Notes: generated from the sequence alone by a model not told the origin. A stretch of DNA of 64,000 nucleotides from Flexibacter flexilis DSM 6793 (GCF_900112255.1 NZ_FOLE01000002.1:441854-505853); one strand, 5' to 3'. Numbered from the stretch's first letter, positions 8,297 through 17,343 are shown. Numbers and translations: made by a program.

Positions 8297-10378
8297 CTAA
8301 TAACTTCCACGCCATTTGCGCAAGAACCATTCGGCACTAATCAGCCCCAGCAGCACCCAAAACAACCAACGCAGATTGATGAGTTCTTGCGTTTGTTCGT
8401 CGGCGTGTACCAAGCCTTTGGGCTGGTTTTTCTTCAAATAATCTTCCAATGCGCCAAGCTGATTCGCCTTGAAAAATGTGCCCGCATTTTGGCGTGCCAC
8501 CTCGCGCAACAGCCCAAAATCGGCGGTGGTGTTGAGCTTTTCAAGTTGCTGCTCGCGTACCGTAAACTCTCCTTCCGACTTTTCTATTTTGCCGCCCAAA
8601 GTAGTGGTAGCCACATATTTATAAATGCCATTGGGCAAATTTCCAACCTCAAAACGTGAAGCATTTTCGCCCGTAACAAACGAGAATTGTTGTACTTTGC
8701 CCGCTTCGGAGATGACGCGCAAATCAACTTTTTGGTTATAAATTTTCTCGTAAATGTTATTGTACGTCTCGGCCTCAAACACTACTTTTTCCGACTCAAA
8801 TACTTCTGTTTCAAGCGGATATACTCTAAATTTGCGTTTGTCTTCTTTGGCCGAAAGATATTGCACCAACTTACGGATTAGCTCGTCTGTTGCCGCGTGC
8901 GATTTGGTGTCGGCGTACTCCTGCAAACGCCATTGCCACAGGCCTTCACCCAACAAAATCGCAGATTTTTTGTTTTGCGACTGCCCCACCGCCAACAACG
9001 GTTTTTCGCTTGCCAAAGCCCCAATTTGTTGTTTGAGCAAAATTTCTGTGCCACCCGCCAGCGTATAATCGCCATACGGCACGGTCATCGGCGGCAATTT
9101 CGGGAACACAAATTGACGTTCTTCTTCAAAAATAAATTTGTCGAAAGTTTTGTTATAACTGGCTGTTACTTTGTCGGTTTGGCCTACACGCGCATCAATT
9201 TTAAGAATATTATTCAAACTATTAACCATCTGAACGTTAGAATTTGTACCCAACATAAACCAAACAGGCGTAGTGCCGTCGTTTATCCATTGTTGTAAGG
9301 CGGTAGGCAAACTGCCGCGTTGGTCGGGCAACTGATGCAAAATCACGAGGTCGTAACGTTCGCCTTCTTTGAGTTGGTCGATGCCCTGAATGTAGGTAAC
9401 TATCTCGTAGTTAGCTTGTTGTTCAATAGCACTGCGTACGGCTTTGATGTCGGGATGCGGCGCGGCGGCGGCAATCAAGATTTTTTCTTTGCCGTCAATT
9501 ACGTCTATGTAAGCGTGTGCAGCATTGTTTTTGGTAGAAAATTCGCCTTTGAGCGGTACGACTTCTATTACCAAATGTTGCAGTCCTTTGGCGTTGGCCG
9601 TTACCAAAAAGTCGGCTTCCACAAAACCATTTTTGAAGGTTACAGATTTTTTGTCCAAAATCTTACCGTTTTGTTTGAGCAAAACATCTGTTTTTTGGCC
9701 TGTGTAGCCCGACTGTTGTATTTCGACTTTGAGCGGAAATTTATTTCCCAAATAAGCTATCTTATTGAAATACAAAGCCCTGAGTGTTACATCAATTTTA
9801 GGAACAGTATCGCCCAAACCCACCGACAACACTTTGTAGTTGTAGGCCTGATACGTCGGGGAAACGCCCGCGTTGCTGATACCGTCCGAAACCAATACCA
9901 CATTAGCCAAATTCCTATTTTCGTAAGTGCTTTGCAGCCCCGAAAGCATTTGGTTTAGGTCAGTAGATTTTTGATTAAATTTTATGCTGTCTAATTGGCT
10001 ATTATGTTGCCCATCAAGTGTTTGTACGGCTACATTAATGCCATCGGCTTTGAGTTGGTCGGCCAAATGCTGTAACTTTTGTTGCAAATGCGCCAGACTG
10101 TCGGGGCGCGTAGTAGCCGCCACCGACTCGGAATTGTCTATGGCCAACACCACCCAAGGTTTTTCGATAAGGCTCAGGCTGGTTTTAATAAGCGGATTGA
10201 GCAACAGAAACGCCAAAAAGCTCACCACCACAAAGCGCAAAAAGGCCAGCGTGTAGTTTAAATTTTTGCTCCAAGGAGCTTTTTTGCTGTACAAAAGATA
10301 CGCATACACGACTCCCGCCAACAGGCAAGGCAACAAATACCACGCCGAAACGGGCAATAAAAAACGAGTTTGTTCCAT
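8297..10378 (-). CDS. vWA-like/BatA-type membrane protein
   Basis: 693 residues from the ATG at 10378 (an upstream TTG-initiated extension lacks family-like sequence). Order of parts: two N-terminal membrane segments (AWYLLPCLLAGVVYAYLLY; LRFVVVSFLAFLLLNPLI), a vWA-like domain beginning WVVLAIDNSESV (a DxS-type metal site) with VVLVSDGISNAG, a middle domain resembling glutamine-amidotransferase-like folds without visible catalytic Cys (RYDLVILHQLPDQRG), a beta-rich region, and a last membrane segment near the C terminus (LFWVLLGLISAEWFL). Bacteroidota have many such paralogues; biochemical role unknown. It may act in envelope stress or protein assembly as proposed for Bat proteins (inference). 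Confidence 0.8.
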   Translation of the reverse strand: MEQTRFLLPVSAWYLLPCLLAGVVYAYLLYSKKAPWSKNLNYTLAFLRFVVVSFLAFLLLNPLIKTSLSLIEKPWVVLAIDNSESVAATTRPDSLAHLQQKLQHLADQLKADGINVAVQTLDGQHNSQLDSIKFNQKSTDLNQMLSGLQSTYENRNLANVVLVSDGISNAGVSPTYQAYNYKVLSVGLGDTVPKIDVTLRALYFNKIAYLGNKFPLKVEIQQSGYTGQKTDVLLKQNGKILDKKSVTFKNGFVEADFLVTANAKGLQHLVIEVVPLKGEFSTKNNAAHAYIDVIDGKEKILIAAAAPHPDIKAVRSAIEQQANYEIVTYIQGIDQLKEGERYDLVILHQLPDQRGSLPTALQQWINDGTTPVWFMLGTNSNVQMVNSLNNILKIDARVGQTDKVTASYNKTFDKFIFEEERQFVFPKLPPMTVPYGDYTLAGGTEILLKQQIGALASEKPLLAVGQSQNKKSAILLGEGLWQWRLQEYADTKSHAATDELIRKLVQYLSAKEDKRKFRVYPLETEVFESEKVVFEAETYNNIYEKIYNQKVDLRVISEAGKVQQFSFVTGENASRFEVGNLPNGIYKYVATTTLGGKIEKSEGEFTVREQQLEKLNTTADFGLLREVARQNAGTFFKANQLGALEDYLKKNQPKGLVHADEQTQELINLRWLFWVLLGLISAEWFLRKWRGSY

Positions 10379-10527
10379 CGAAAACCAAAGAAAAAAGGCT
10401 TTTCCGTAGCAGAAAACGCCGCAACCAACATACTGGCTCAATTTTCAAAAGTAAGAAAACATTACCTAAGCAACAAACGTACAAATGGCCATTGGTGTTT
10501 TGTTTAAAAATATGCTAAAAAAACATT

Positions 10528-10557
10528 TTGTTATACATTAACATCTGCATATATTTA
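10528..10557 (+). promoter_or_regulatory. Promoter of cas6
   Basis: TTG at 10528-10530, 19-bp spacer, TATATTTA at 10550-10557 (one mismatch to TAnnTTTG). Predicted start about 45 nt before the cas6 ATG. Confidence 0.6.
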
Positions 10558-10609
10558 GCCTACGAAATTATAAACCTTAATTTTTATCATCATTTACCCG
10601 AACCATTCA

Positions 10610-11413
10610 ATGAGAGTACGCATTATTTTCTCGCTTCAGAACAAGGGGGCAACGCTACCGTTTCACCACCAATATCTGTTGGCTCAAGTTTTTCAGGAAC
10701 TCGTCCCGAAAACCTACGCAGACTACGATTTTTATTCTTTTTCGGGGTTAAAAGGCCAAATGAAAATTTCGGCAGCAGGCCTTACGGTATTGTCAAATCG
10801 AGTAACTATTGTATTTGCGTGCCCAAATGAAGTGCTTATTAGTGAAATGATAGCACAATTATTTGAAAAAAAGCATATAATGGTGGGGCAGCTACGCCTT
10901 AGCCCCGAAAGTGTTTTGCAAGAAGACAACCCTATTTTATCGCAAGAGCAGAAATACGTTTGTATTTCTCCGATTGTCCCCTGCTTGGAAGATGGCAGCA
11001 CAGACCAACGCCGTTTTATCAGTCCACAAGAAGACGAATTTTCTGATTGGCTTTACGAATCTACCATGAACCGTATGGAAAACTCTGGCTTGTTTACGCA
11101 CGAGCAAACAGCACAATTCTATAAGTTTCAGGTAGTTCCCGACAAAGATTATTTAGAGAAACTAAAATCTGAGGACAAAAAATTTGCACGCGTGTACGCG
11201 GCTTATCCCCAACACAAAAAAGTAGAAGTGCGTGGCTACACCATGCCTTTTACCTTGTTAGCCGAGCCTGCCGTACAGCAATTTGTATATGATTGCGGCT
11301 TTGGGGAATACTCTAATTTGGGGTTTGGAATGCTGGATTTGGCCAACGCAGGAAATTTTTCGTCTCGTGTACGCGGCTACGAAACCAAAAACAAAAAAGA
11401 AGATTTGGTTTAA
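10610..11413 (+). CDS. cas6: CRISPR-associated endoribonuclease Cas6 (stand-alone)
   Basis: 267 residues. Begins with the ferredoxin-like Cas6 pattern (MRVRIIFSLQNKGATLPFHH, then QYLLAQVFQEL) and ends with the diagnostic glycine-rich loop GFGEYSNLGFGML at residues 230-242. His19 or His20 is the candidate general base by position (inference). Cas6 cuts pre-crRNA within the repeat. No other cas gene and no repeat array occur anywhere in these 64 kb; neighbours are a vWA-like protein and a transketolase subunit. It has its own promoter and terminator, so it is built to be expressed alone, presumably serving arrays elsewhere in the genome or doing another RNA-processing job. Confidence 0.9.
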   Translation: MRVRIIFSLQNKGATLPFHHQYLLAQVFQELVPKTYADYDFYSFSGLKGQMKISAAGLTVLSNRVTIVFACPNEVLISEMIAQLFEKKHIMVGQLRLSPESVLQEDNPILSQEQKYVCISPIVPCLEDGSTDQRRFISPQEDEFSDWLYESTMNRMENSGLFTHEQTAQFYKFQVVPDKDYLEKLKSEDKKFARVYAAYPQHKKVEVRGYTMPFTLLAEPAVQQFVYDCGFGEYSNLGFGMLDLANAGNFSSRVRGYETKNKKEDLV

Positions 11414-11416
11414 AAC

Positions 11417-11456
11417 AAAAAGGTGCAGCTCTGATCAGTTGCACCTTTTTTGTTTT
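11417..11456. terminator. Bidirectional terminator
   Basis: Stem AAAAAGGTGCA (11417-11427) with TGCACCTTTTT (11440-11450), T-rich on the plus strand and A-rich on the left, serving cas6 and the converging transketolase gene. Confidence 0.85.
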
Positions 11457-11470
11457 CTTGGAAAGAAAAA

Positions 11471-12427
11471 TTATTTGCGGCGAGCTATTGCGCGTTTGGC
11501 AGCAGCTACGATGTTTTCAGCATCAAGGCCGTATTTTTTCATTAGTTCGTCTGGCGTACCGCTTTCGCCGAAGCTGTCGTTTACGGCAACCATTTCCAAT
11601 GGCGTAGGCAATTCTAAAGCCAACAATTGTGCGATGCTATCGCCCAAACCACCATGGCGTTGGTGCTCTTCAGCCGTTACGACGCAACCCGTTTTGGCAG
11701 CAGATTTAAGCACAGCTTCCGCATCTAATGGCTTGATTGTATGTATGTTAATAATTTCTGCATCAATACCTTCAGCCTCCAACATTTCGCCTGCTTTGAT
11801 GGCTTCCCATACCAAGTGGCCTGTTGCAAAAATACTTACGTCTTTGCCTTCGTTGAGCATTACACCTTTACCAATTTCAAATTTTTGGTCGGCTGGCGTA
11901 AATACTGGCACTACTGGGCGGCCAAAACGCAAATAAACAGGACCTTCGTAGTCGGCAATGGCAAGGGTTGCGGCTTTGGTTTGGTTGTAGTCGCAAGGGT
12001 TAATCACGACCATGCCTGGCAACATTTTCATCAGACCGATGTCTTCCAAAATCTGGTGCGTTGCGCCATCTTCGCCCAAAGTAAGCCCCGCGTGCGAAGC
12101 ACAAATTTTTACGTTTTTGCCCGAATACGCGATAGACTGACGGATTTGGTCGTACACACGTCCCGTAGAAAAGTTGGCAAACGTACCTGTAAACGGAATT
12201 TTGCCGCCGATAGTCAAACCAGCCGCCACGCCCATCATGTTGGCTTCGGCAATACCTATTTGAAAAAAGCGGTCAGGAAATTCTTTAACGAAGTCGTTGA
12301 GTTTGAGCGAGCCAATCAGGTCGGCGCAAAGTGCTACAACATTCGGGTTCTTACGTCCCAACTCCAACATACCAGCTCCGTATCCAGAACGGGTGTCTTT
12401 TTTTTCGGTGAAAGTGTACTTTTTCAT
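11471..12427 (-). CDS. Transketolase, C-terminal subunit
   Basis: 318 residues from ATG 12427 ([19 protein letters not shown]); an upstream in-frame extension has no family similarity. Contains the pyrimidine-binding domain with the catalytic Glu region ([19 protein letters not shown]) and the C-terminal transketolase domain ([18 protein letters not shown]). This is the split type, which needs a separate ~280-residue N-terminal subunit holding the thiamine-diphosphate GDG motif. That partner is usually adjacent but is not in this window. Function: pentose-phosphate carbon exchange, or a related ThDP transfer. Confidence 0.93.
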   Translation of the reverse strand: MKKYTFTEKKDTRSGYGAGMLELGRKNPNVVALCADLIGSLKLNDFVKEFPDRFFQIGIAEANMMGVAAGLTIGGKIPFTGTFANFSTGRVYDQIRQSIAYSGKNVKICASHAGLTLGEDGATHQILEDIGLMKMLPGMVVINPCDYNQTKAATLAIADYEGPVYLRFGRPVVPVFTPADQKFEIGKGVMLNEGKDVSIFATGHLVWEAIKAGEMLEAEGIDAEIINIHTIKPLDAEAVLKSAAKTGCVVTAEEHQRHGGLGDSIAQLLALELPTPLEMVAVNDSFGESGTPDELMKKYGLDAENIVAAAKRAIARRK

Positions 12428-12625
12428 TTGCGATGCTTGGCTCAATGCCTTGAGCCTATTGGTAGAATTATTTTTATACAAATCAACAGCCCGACGGCTT
12501 GGGCTGCAAAGTAAATAAATTCTGTGGAAGGTTTTGCGCAATGTTCGTACAAAACATATTTTAATTTTCAAGAATTTATCTGATATAATTATTTCGTTTG
12601 GCTTGTGCTATTGCCCAACAAGTAC

Positions 12626-12657
12626 AAAAGGCCAACACTTTAAGCGTTGACCTTTTT
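12626..12657 (-). terminator. Probable terminator of lipoprotein gene
   Basis: Imperfect hairpin AAAAGGTCAACGC / GTGTTGGCCTTTT on the minus strand with two non-Watson-Crick positions, just past the stop at 12661; no long T-run beyond the stem. Confidence 0.5.
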
Positions 12658-12660
12658 AGA

Positions 12661-13269
12661 TTATTTTTTGTTCATCGAACTATATATCTCATTTTTAAAG
12701 GCTGGCGTCCAATAATCCTGAATGTCCAGATTCACTTTTATTACCGCAATTTTCGTTTTTTTGTTGCTGGCGGCCAATTCTTCCCACGCTTTTACGTGGT
12801 CTTTGTTGAGCTTGCCCGTAAAGGCCGCCCAATAAATAAACACATAATAATCCGCTTCGGGCAAAGAAGTAAAAGCATTGCCTTTCAGGTCGCGCAGGCG
12901 TTGCGTTTCAGCTTGTAGCGTGGTTACGTTCGTGTATTTGTGCGCGGTGTCCGTGCCAAGTTTGGGGATGTAACTAAAAAGCCCCGCATTACACGATTCT
13001 TCGGTGGCGCGGTATTCGATGTAGCGGCCTTCTTTGTCAAAAATATTCGCGTCGGGAATACCATTTTTTTGCAGCACCAGCAAATAATCGGCTTCGTTGA
13101 CGGTAGCCAAATTATCTGTCCGAAATCCAAATTTTTTGGATTTTTTCAAAAGGCTTTGGTCGGTTTCAATCTTTGGATTTTTGATGCCGTAAGCCATTTT
13201 CATAATGGGTGTACAACTAAATGTCGTGCAAAGCAGTACAGCGGCACAAGCTCTGAAAAGTTTGTTCAT
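12661..13269 (-). CDS. Hypothetical lipoprotein
   Basis: 202 residues from ATG 13269, chosen because it gives a clean lipoprotein signal (MNKLFRACAAVLLCTTFSC, lipidated Cys about residue 19) where the longer upstream frame does not. The mature part contains KKFGFRTDNLATVNEADYLL and a hydrophobic strand YYVFIYWAAFTG followed by a helix and IAVIKVNLD, which is reminiscent of a thioredoxin-like fold but has no CxxC. I do not recognise the family. Single gene with a weak terminator. Confidence 0.75.
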   Translation of the reverse strand: MNKLFRACAAVLLCTTFSCTPIMKMAYGIKNPKIETDQSLLKKSKKFGFRTDNLATVNEADYLLVLQKNGIPDANIFDKEGRYIEYRATEESCNAGLFSYIPKLGTDTAHKYTNVTTLQAETQRLRDLKGNAFTSLPEADYYVFIYWAAFTGKLNKDHVKAWEELAASNKKTKIAVIKVNLDIQDYWTPAFKNEIYSSMNKK

Positions 13270-13807
13270 GTAGATTCGTGTTAAAAAAGATAAACATAAA
13301 GACCGTTGTTGAGAGAAAAAAGTAACAGTCTTTTTCAGATGTTGTGCGAAAGCTATTTCTAAATTTTCAAAAAGTAGAGCAAAAACACATCTCAAATTAC
13401 TTGAAATCCATATTTTACTGGACAAGCGGTTCGTATTGCTTATCTATCCTTATCATCGACCTGCAATTTTGCAAGCTTCACCATTATTCTTTATAACTTT
13501 TATAAAAAAATCTGCAATCGTTTGCGATACTAAAAACGCATTTTTATCTTTACAACCAAATTGCAACTAACACGAGTTTTATTGGACAAAAAACAAAATA
13601 GTTGCTCAAATTGGGAAAAAACAAACGTTTGCCAAATATCATATTGATTTTCAGTCATTTATTTCGTTTTTATATTTCTCTACTGCAAAAATGAAAGCGA
13701 ATAGTTGCTTGATTTTTTTATCTAGTTTTTTTGGCTAAGTTTGACTGTGGATATTTATTTGGTCATAATATTTTAACACTTTTTTATTTCTACTCAGTTT
13801 TATTCAG
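13270..13807. other. 538-bp AT-rich intergenic region with distal promoter
   Basis: Between divergent lipoprotein and fbaA genes. No ORF with family-like sequence was seen. It contains a good plus-strand promoter (13522-13552) about 255 bp before fbaA and a second -7-like TAAGTTTG at 13736-13743 without a well-placed TTG. The intervening stretch could be a long leader or a small RNA. Confidence 0.5.
13522..13552 (+). promoter_or_regulatory. Promoter (distal fbaA or small RNA)
   Basis: TTG at 13522-13524, 20-bp spacer, TATCTTTA at 13545-13552. Both boxes and spacing fit the Bacteroidota consensus apart from the final base. Confidence 0.5.
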
Positions 13808-14881
13808 ATGACAACAACAACCAAATTCAGACCTGGTGTACTTACAGGCGACGAAGTACAAGCGTTATTCAACTACGCAAACGAAAATAACTTTGCGCTT
13901 CCTGCCGTAAACGTAATTGGTACAGATTCTATCAATGCCGTAATGGAAACTGCAAAGGCCGTAAACTCGCCTGTTATCATTCAATTCTCGAACGGTGGTG
14001 CACAATTCTTCGCGGGCAAAGGCGCACCAAACGATAAATTGCAAGCTTGCATTGCTGGGGCTATTTCTGGCGCACAACACGTACACACGTTAGCCGAACT
14101 TTATGGTGTATCGGTAGTTTTGCACACAGACCACGCCGCCAAAAAATTGTTGCCTTGGATAGACGGGATGCTTGATGCTGGTGAGAAATTTTATGAGAAA
14201 AATGGCAAGCCTTTGTTCAGCTCGCACATGCTCGACCTTTCGGAAGAGCCTTTGGAAGAAAACTTGGCTATCAGCAAAAAATACTTTGAGCGCATGAGCA
14301 AAATGGGCATGACGCTAGAAATTGAGTTGGGCGTAACGGGTGGCGAAGAAGATGGCGTGGATAATAGCCACTTGGACAGCTCACACCTTTACACACAACC
14401 TGAAGAAGTAGCACAAGCATACGAAACACTACGCGCTGTAAGTGAACGCTTTACCATCGCAGCCGCTTTCGGTAACGTGCACGGTGTTTACAAACCAGGT
14501 AACGTGAAACTTGAGCCAGTAATTTTGAAAAACTCTCAAGATTACATCAAAAAGAAATTCAATACAGGTGATTTGCCAGTGAATTTTGTATTCCATGGCG
14601 GTTCGGGTTCATCACGCGAAGAAATCCGCGAAGCGATCGAATACGGTGCGATCAAAATGAACATTGATACAGATATGCAATGGGCTTTCTGGGAAGGTAT
14701 AAAAGATTATTATGTAGCGAAAGAAGCTTATTTGCAAGGACAAATCGGCAACCCAGAAGGTGCTGATTCGCCAAACAAAAAGTACTATGACCCACGCGTT
14801 TGGTTGCGCAAAGGCGAAGAATCTTTCGTTAAACGTTTGAAACTTGCGTTTGAAGACCTTAACTGTCTAAACCGTAACTAA
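13808..14881 (+). CDS. fbaA: Class II fructose-bisphosphate aldolase
   Basis: 357 residues, the length of class IIA (E. coli FbaA-type) zinc aldolases that split fructose-1,6-bisphosphate into DHAP and glyceraldehyde-3-phosphate. Visible: VVLHTDHAAKKLLPW with the catalytic Asp and zinc His, TLEIELGVTGGEEDGVDN, FGNVHGVYKPGNVKL with the second zinc His, FVFHGGSGSS phosphate/zinc loop, and IKMNIDTDMQWA. Monocistronic with a strong terminator; the unusually long upstream gap may carry regulation. Confidence 0.97.
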   Translation: MTTTTKFRPGVLTGDEVQALFNYANENNFALPAVNVIGTDSINAVMETAKAVNSPVIIQFSNGGAQFFAGKGAPNDKLQACIAGAISGAQHVHTLAELYGVSVVLHTDHAAKKLLPWIDGMLDAGEKFYEKNGKPLFSSHMLDLSEEPLEENLAISKKYFERMSKMGMTLEIELGVTGGEEDGVDNSHLDSSHLYTQPEEVAQAYETLRAVSERFTIAAAFGNVHGVYKPGNVKLEPVILKNSQDYIKKKFNTGDLPVNFVFHGGSGSSREEIREAIEYGAIKMNIDTDMQWAFWEGIKDYYVAKEAYLQGQIGNPEGADSPNKKYYDPRVWLRKGEESFVKRLKLAFEDLNCLNRN

Positions 14882-14904
14882 TTACCAATAAATACGTTAC
14901 AAAC

Positions 14905-14943
14905 AAAAAAGCCTTTGTACTATCACAGAACAAAGGCTTTTTT
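14905..14943. terminator. Bidirectional terminator
   Basis: Stem AAAAAAGCCTTTGT / ACAAAGGCTTTTTT with A and T runs either side, between fbaA and the converging gene at 14958. Confidence 0.88.
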
Positions 14944-14957
14944 GTTTTTGAATGGCA

Positions 14958-15383
14958 TTAGTTTTCTAAGGCTTCTTCGAGCAACTCGTAATAGCGGACA
15001 TCAAAAAGCGAAAAATCAAAACCATGTTCGCGGGCAATTCTTTCGCGGCCAATGGCAACACTTTTTCTAAAAAGTTTGTCTTCGGGCAAAAGTTTGCGAT
15101 GCTTTTTAAGCCCGATTTCGTTTAATAACTTGGTTTTCCATTCGGTATAATACCACGTCATAGCCGACTGGTCAAACACGTGCATATTACGCTTGTCAAA
15201 TACGATTTTCTCGGCCAAATGCTTTTTGGCGGCCTCTCCTACTGCCAAAAACAATGCTTCAAAATCAGCGCGAACGATAAACTCTTTTTTAGCAACACAA
15301 ACAATGGCTTTATGTTCCGCGACATAATAAGCATAAGTACTGAAATTATCCAGTATCAAATCATGTTGTTCTGATATAATCAT
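14958..15383 (-). CDS. STAS/SpoIIAA-like hypothetical protein (paralogue 1)
   Basis: 141 residues from ATG 15383 (MIISEQHDLILDN); an upstream frame extension has no counterpart in its paralogue. Alternating strand-helix pattern with KIVFDKRNMHVFDQ, then TWYYTEWKTKLL and GLKKHRKLLPEDKLF, similar to a small group of Bacteroidota proteins with a SpoIIAA/STAS-like fold, function unknown. The next gene upstream on the same strand is a clear paralogue with matching blocks along the whole length. Separated from it by its partner's terminator, so the two are probably transcribed independently. Confidence 0.7.
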   Translation of the reverse strand: MIISEQHDLILDNFSTYAYYVAEHKAIVCVAKKEFIVRADFEALFLAVGEAAKKHLAEKIVFDKRNMHVFDQSAMTWYYTEWKTKLLNEIGLKKHRKLLPEDKLFRKSVAIGRERIAREHGFDFSLFDVRYYELLEEALEN

Positions 15384-15491
15384 ATTTCTAAAATGCTTAG
15401 TGTGAAACGTAGAAATATAACCCACGGCACGTCACAATTGTTTAACAAAAAACAATAACAATTCAACAAATTTTAACACAGCAAAATAAAA

Positions 15492-15520
15492 AACCTTTGC
15501 GCCATCATAGCACAAAGGTT
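15492..15520 (-). terminator. Terminator of paralogue 2
   Basis: Minus-strand stem AACCTTTGTGC / GCGCAAAGGTT (one G-U pair) followed by TTTTTTATTTT, directly after the stop at 15546. Confidence 0.85.
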
Positions 15521-15545
15521 CGTGTTAATCACAAAAAATAATTTT

Positions 15546-15986
15546 CTAAAATTCGAGTGCCTGTTCCATCGTCTCGCAATGGCGAATATCAAAAACACTG
15601 AAATCAAAGGCGTGTTGTTTGGCGAGTTGTTCGCGATTCATTGCTACATATTTTCGAAAAAGCTTGTTTTGAGGCAATAACTTTCGATACTTTTTCAGAC
15701 CAATTTCCTTAAATAATCGGGGTTTCCATTCGGTATGATACCACGTCATTATTTTTTGGTCAAAAACTTCCATTTTACGCATATCAAAAATGATTTTATT
15801 GGGCAAATAGATGCGCGCTGCAGCACCTACGGTTTCAAACAATGCCCTAAAATCAGAACGAATAATAAATTCTCTCTTGACAACGCAAACAATAGCACTA
15901 TACTCTGGTAAGTACAAGGCACATGCGCTGGCATTTTCCAGTACAATCATTGCCTTTTCTAATACATTGGTTTCTGTTGCAACCAT
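15546..15986 (-). CDS. STAS/SpoIIAA-like hypothetical protein (paralogue 2)
   Basis: 146 residues from ATG 15986; an in-frame TTG four codons upstream is the alternative. Shares with its downstream neighbour CVVKREFIIRSDF, KIIFDMRKMEVFDQ, MTWYHTEWKPRLFKEIGLKK and FDFSVFDIRH. Both lack a signal peptide or membrane segment, so they are cytoplasmic. The tandem arrangement points to local gene duplication followed by considerable divergence. Function unknown; STAS-like folds often bind nucleotides or act in partner switching (inference only). Confidence 0.7.
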   Translation of the reverse strand: MVATETNVLEKAMIVLENASACALYLPEYSAIVCVVKREFIIRSDFRALFETVGAAARIYLPNKIIFDMRKMEVFDQKIMTWYHTEWKPRLFKEIGLKKYRKLLPQNKLFRKYVAMNREQLAKQHAFDFSVFDIRHCETMEQALEF

Positions 15987-16062
15987 AACCTGAAACAATT
16001 TATCGTTAATATATAGTTAACAGATATTAACGACAAATTATTTCAAATTGTTTAAAAATTTA

Positions 16063-17322
16063 TTATGCCAAGATACGACCACTCAAAGCCATTGCCGCTT
16101 CAATGGCTGCATCCATGTTATAATATTCCCATTCCGCAAAACGACCCAGCAAATACAAGCCATTGGGTTCGGTCAAATTTTTGAGATTTTGGATGCGTTC
16201 GCGCGTATCAGTTTCCTGAATAACGTACGAGTTTGCCTCATGGTTTTGGGAAATTGGCGAAAGATTGCCTGGCAACTTCTTGATTTCCTCGCACATTTGC
16301 TCGTAAGTATAATCTCCCGAAAACTCCACTACGCAAGTACTACGTTTAGAACCTCTGCTATTGGTTTCGCTGAAATTGCCTGTGTAAATAATGCGATGTG
16401 CTTTGATGTGGGCATTAGGCAAATACAGCCAAGAAATATCTGTCGCGTCAGTTTCGCAAAACAAGTTTGATGTGCCATTCGATTTGAGGGCAGTAACTGC
16501 TTCCAAAGCCTTTTTGGTAGCTGCGTCTGGGTGTACAAACAAGGAAGCAAGTTTGCGCACATCGCCACAATAAACCACTTCATCATACGTAACTTCTTCA
16601 TTAAGAAGCCATTGTCCTCCATCTCGCTCAATGGAATGTAGGCCAGTATTTAACCAAATATTTAGACCTTCGGCCAAACGATTGGCAATAAATTGAGAGC
16701 CACCTTCGCGCGGATAGAAAAACGAGGCGTGAACCATTGTAGATTCTTCTTCGCGCACAATGTTGCTCAAAAGCATTTGCTTGAGGTTGGGCATCGGCAA
16801 TTTGCCATCGAGCCAGCCCAGCGGCACTTGCGCCAAATCCGTATGCCAGATTTTGTAATTGTAAGGCTTAAAATACAGTTCGTATAATGTTTGGCCAAAA
16901 TTGCTACGCAAAAACTCCTCAAAGTTCGGATAATCTTGTGGTTTTTTGTCCGTACCGCGCAAAGCGAGCATATCCGACAGAATATTTTCTACGGTTTGTT
17001 TAGGCAACTGGTGCAAATAATTCTCAACAGGATAACCAATAATTTTATCATTCATCAAGATTTTGGCATTGCGACGCGCCTTAATAAACTCATTTTCTTG
17101 GTCAAATTGTCCCCAGAACCAATCCAAAACAGCTTTGTTACGGCTGTTGAACACGTGGCCGCCCACTTTATGAAAAAGATTGTCGTGGACACGGTCGCAT
17201 TTGACAAGGCCACCCACTTTGTCGGCTTGTTCCCAAACGGTTACTTCACACTCGGCGGATTGTAACATTCGGGCAACCGATAGCCCCGACACGCCCGCAC
17301 CAATAACGGCAACTTGTTTCAT
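16063..17322 (-). CDS. UDP-galactopyranose mutase-like FAD flavoprotein
   Basis: 419 residues. N-terminal FAD-binding Rossmann motif VAVIGAGVSGLSVARML, then the acidic E of VWEQADKVGGL, and VGGHVFNS, all arranged as in UDP-galactopyranose mutase and protoporphyrinogen-oxidase-like amine oxidases; C-terminal GLYLLGRFAEWEYYNMDAAIEAA closes the FAD site. Last gene of the polysaccharide operon (21-bp gap from the glycosyltransferase before it). Probably converts a nucleotide sugar (UDP-Galp to UDP-Galf or similar) for the polymer; the exact substrate cannot be read from sequence. Confidence 0.82.
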   Translation of the reverse strand: MKQVAVIGAGVSGLSVARMLQSAECEVTVWEQADKVGGLVKCDRVHDNLFHKVGGHVFNSRNKAVLDWFWGQFDQENEFIKARRNAKILMNDKIIGYPVENYLHQLPKQTVENILSDMLALRGTDKKPQDYPNFEEFLRSNFGQTLYELYFKPYNYKIWHTDLAQVPLGWLDGKLPMPNLKQMLLSNIVREEESTMVHASFFYPREGGSQFIANRLAEGLNIWLNTGLHSIERDGGQWLLNEEVTYDEVVYCGDVRKLASLFVHPDAATKKALEAVTALKSNGTSNLFCETDATDISWLYLPNAHIKAHRIIYTGNFSETNSRGSKRSTCVVEFSGDYTYEQMCEEIKKLPGNLSPISQNHEANSYVIQETDTRERIQNLKNLTEPNGLYLLGRFAEWEYYNMDAAIEAAMALSGRILA

Positions 17323-17343
17323 TTTTTAGTATAATTTTTTGAT

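Noticed and set aside
10379-10441. N-terminal extension of the vWA-like protein to 10441
   Set aside because: The upstream start is not ATG and adds a Cys/Phe-rich stretch that does not fit the family; ATG 10378 is preferred.
11741-12514. Plus-strand open frame of 257 codons opposite the transketolase subunit
   Set aside because: Antisense reading; the transketolase motifs are on the minus strand.
13270-13425. N-terminal extension of the lipoprotein to 13425
   Set aside because: The added residues have no signal-like feature, whereas the ATG at 13269 gives a clean lipoprotein signal.
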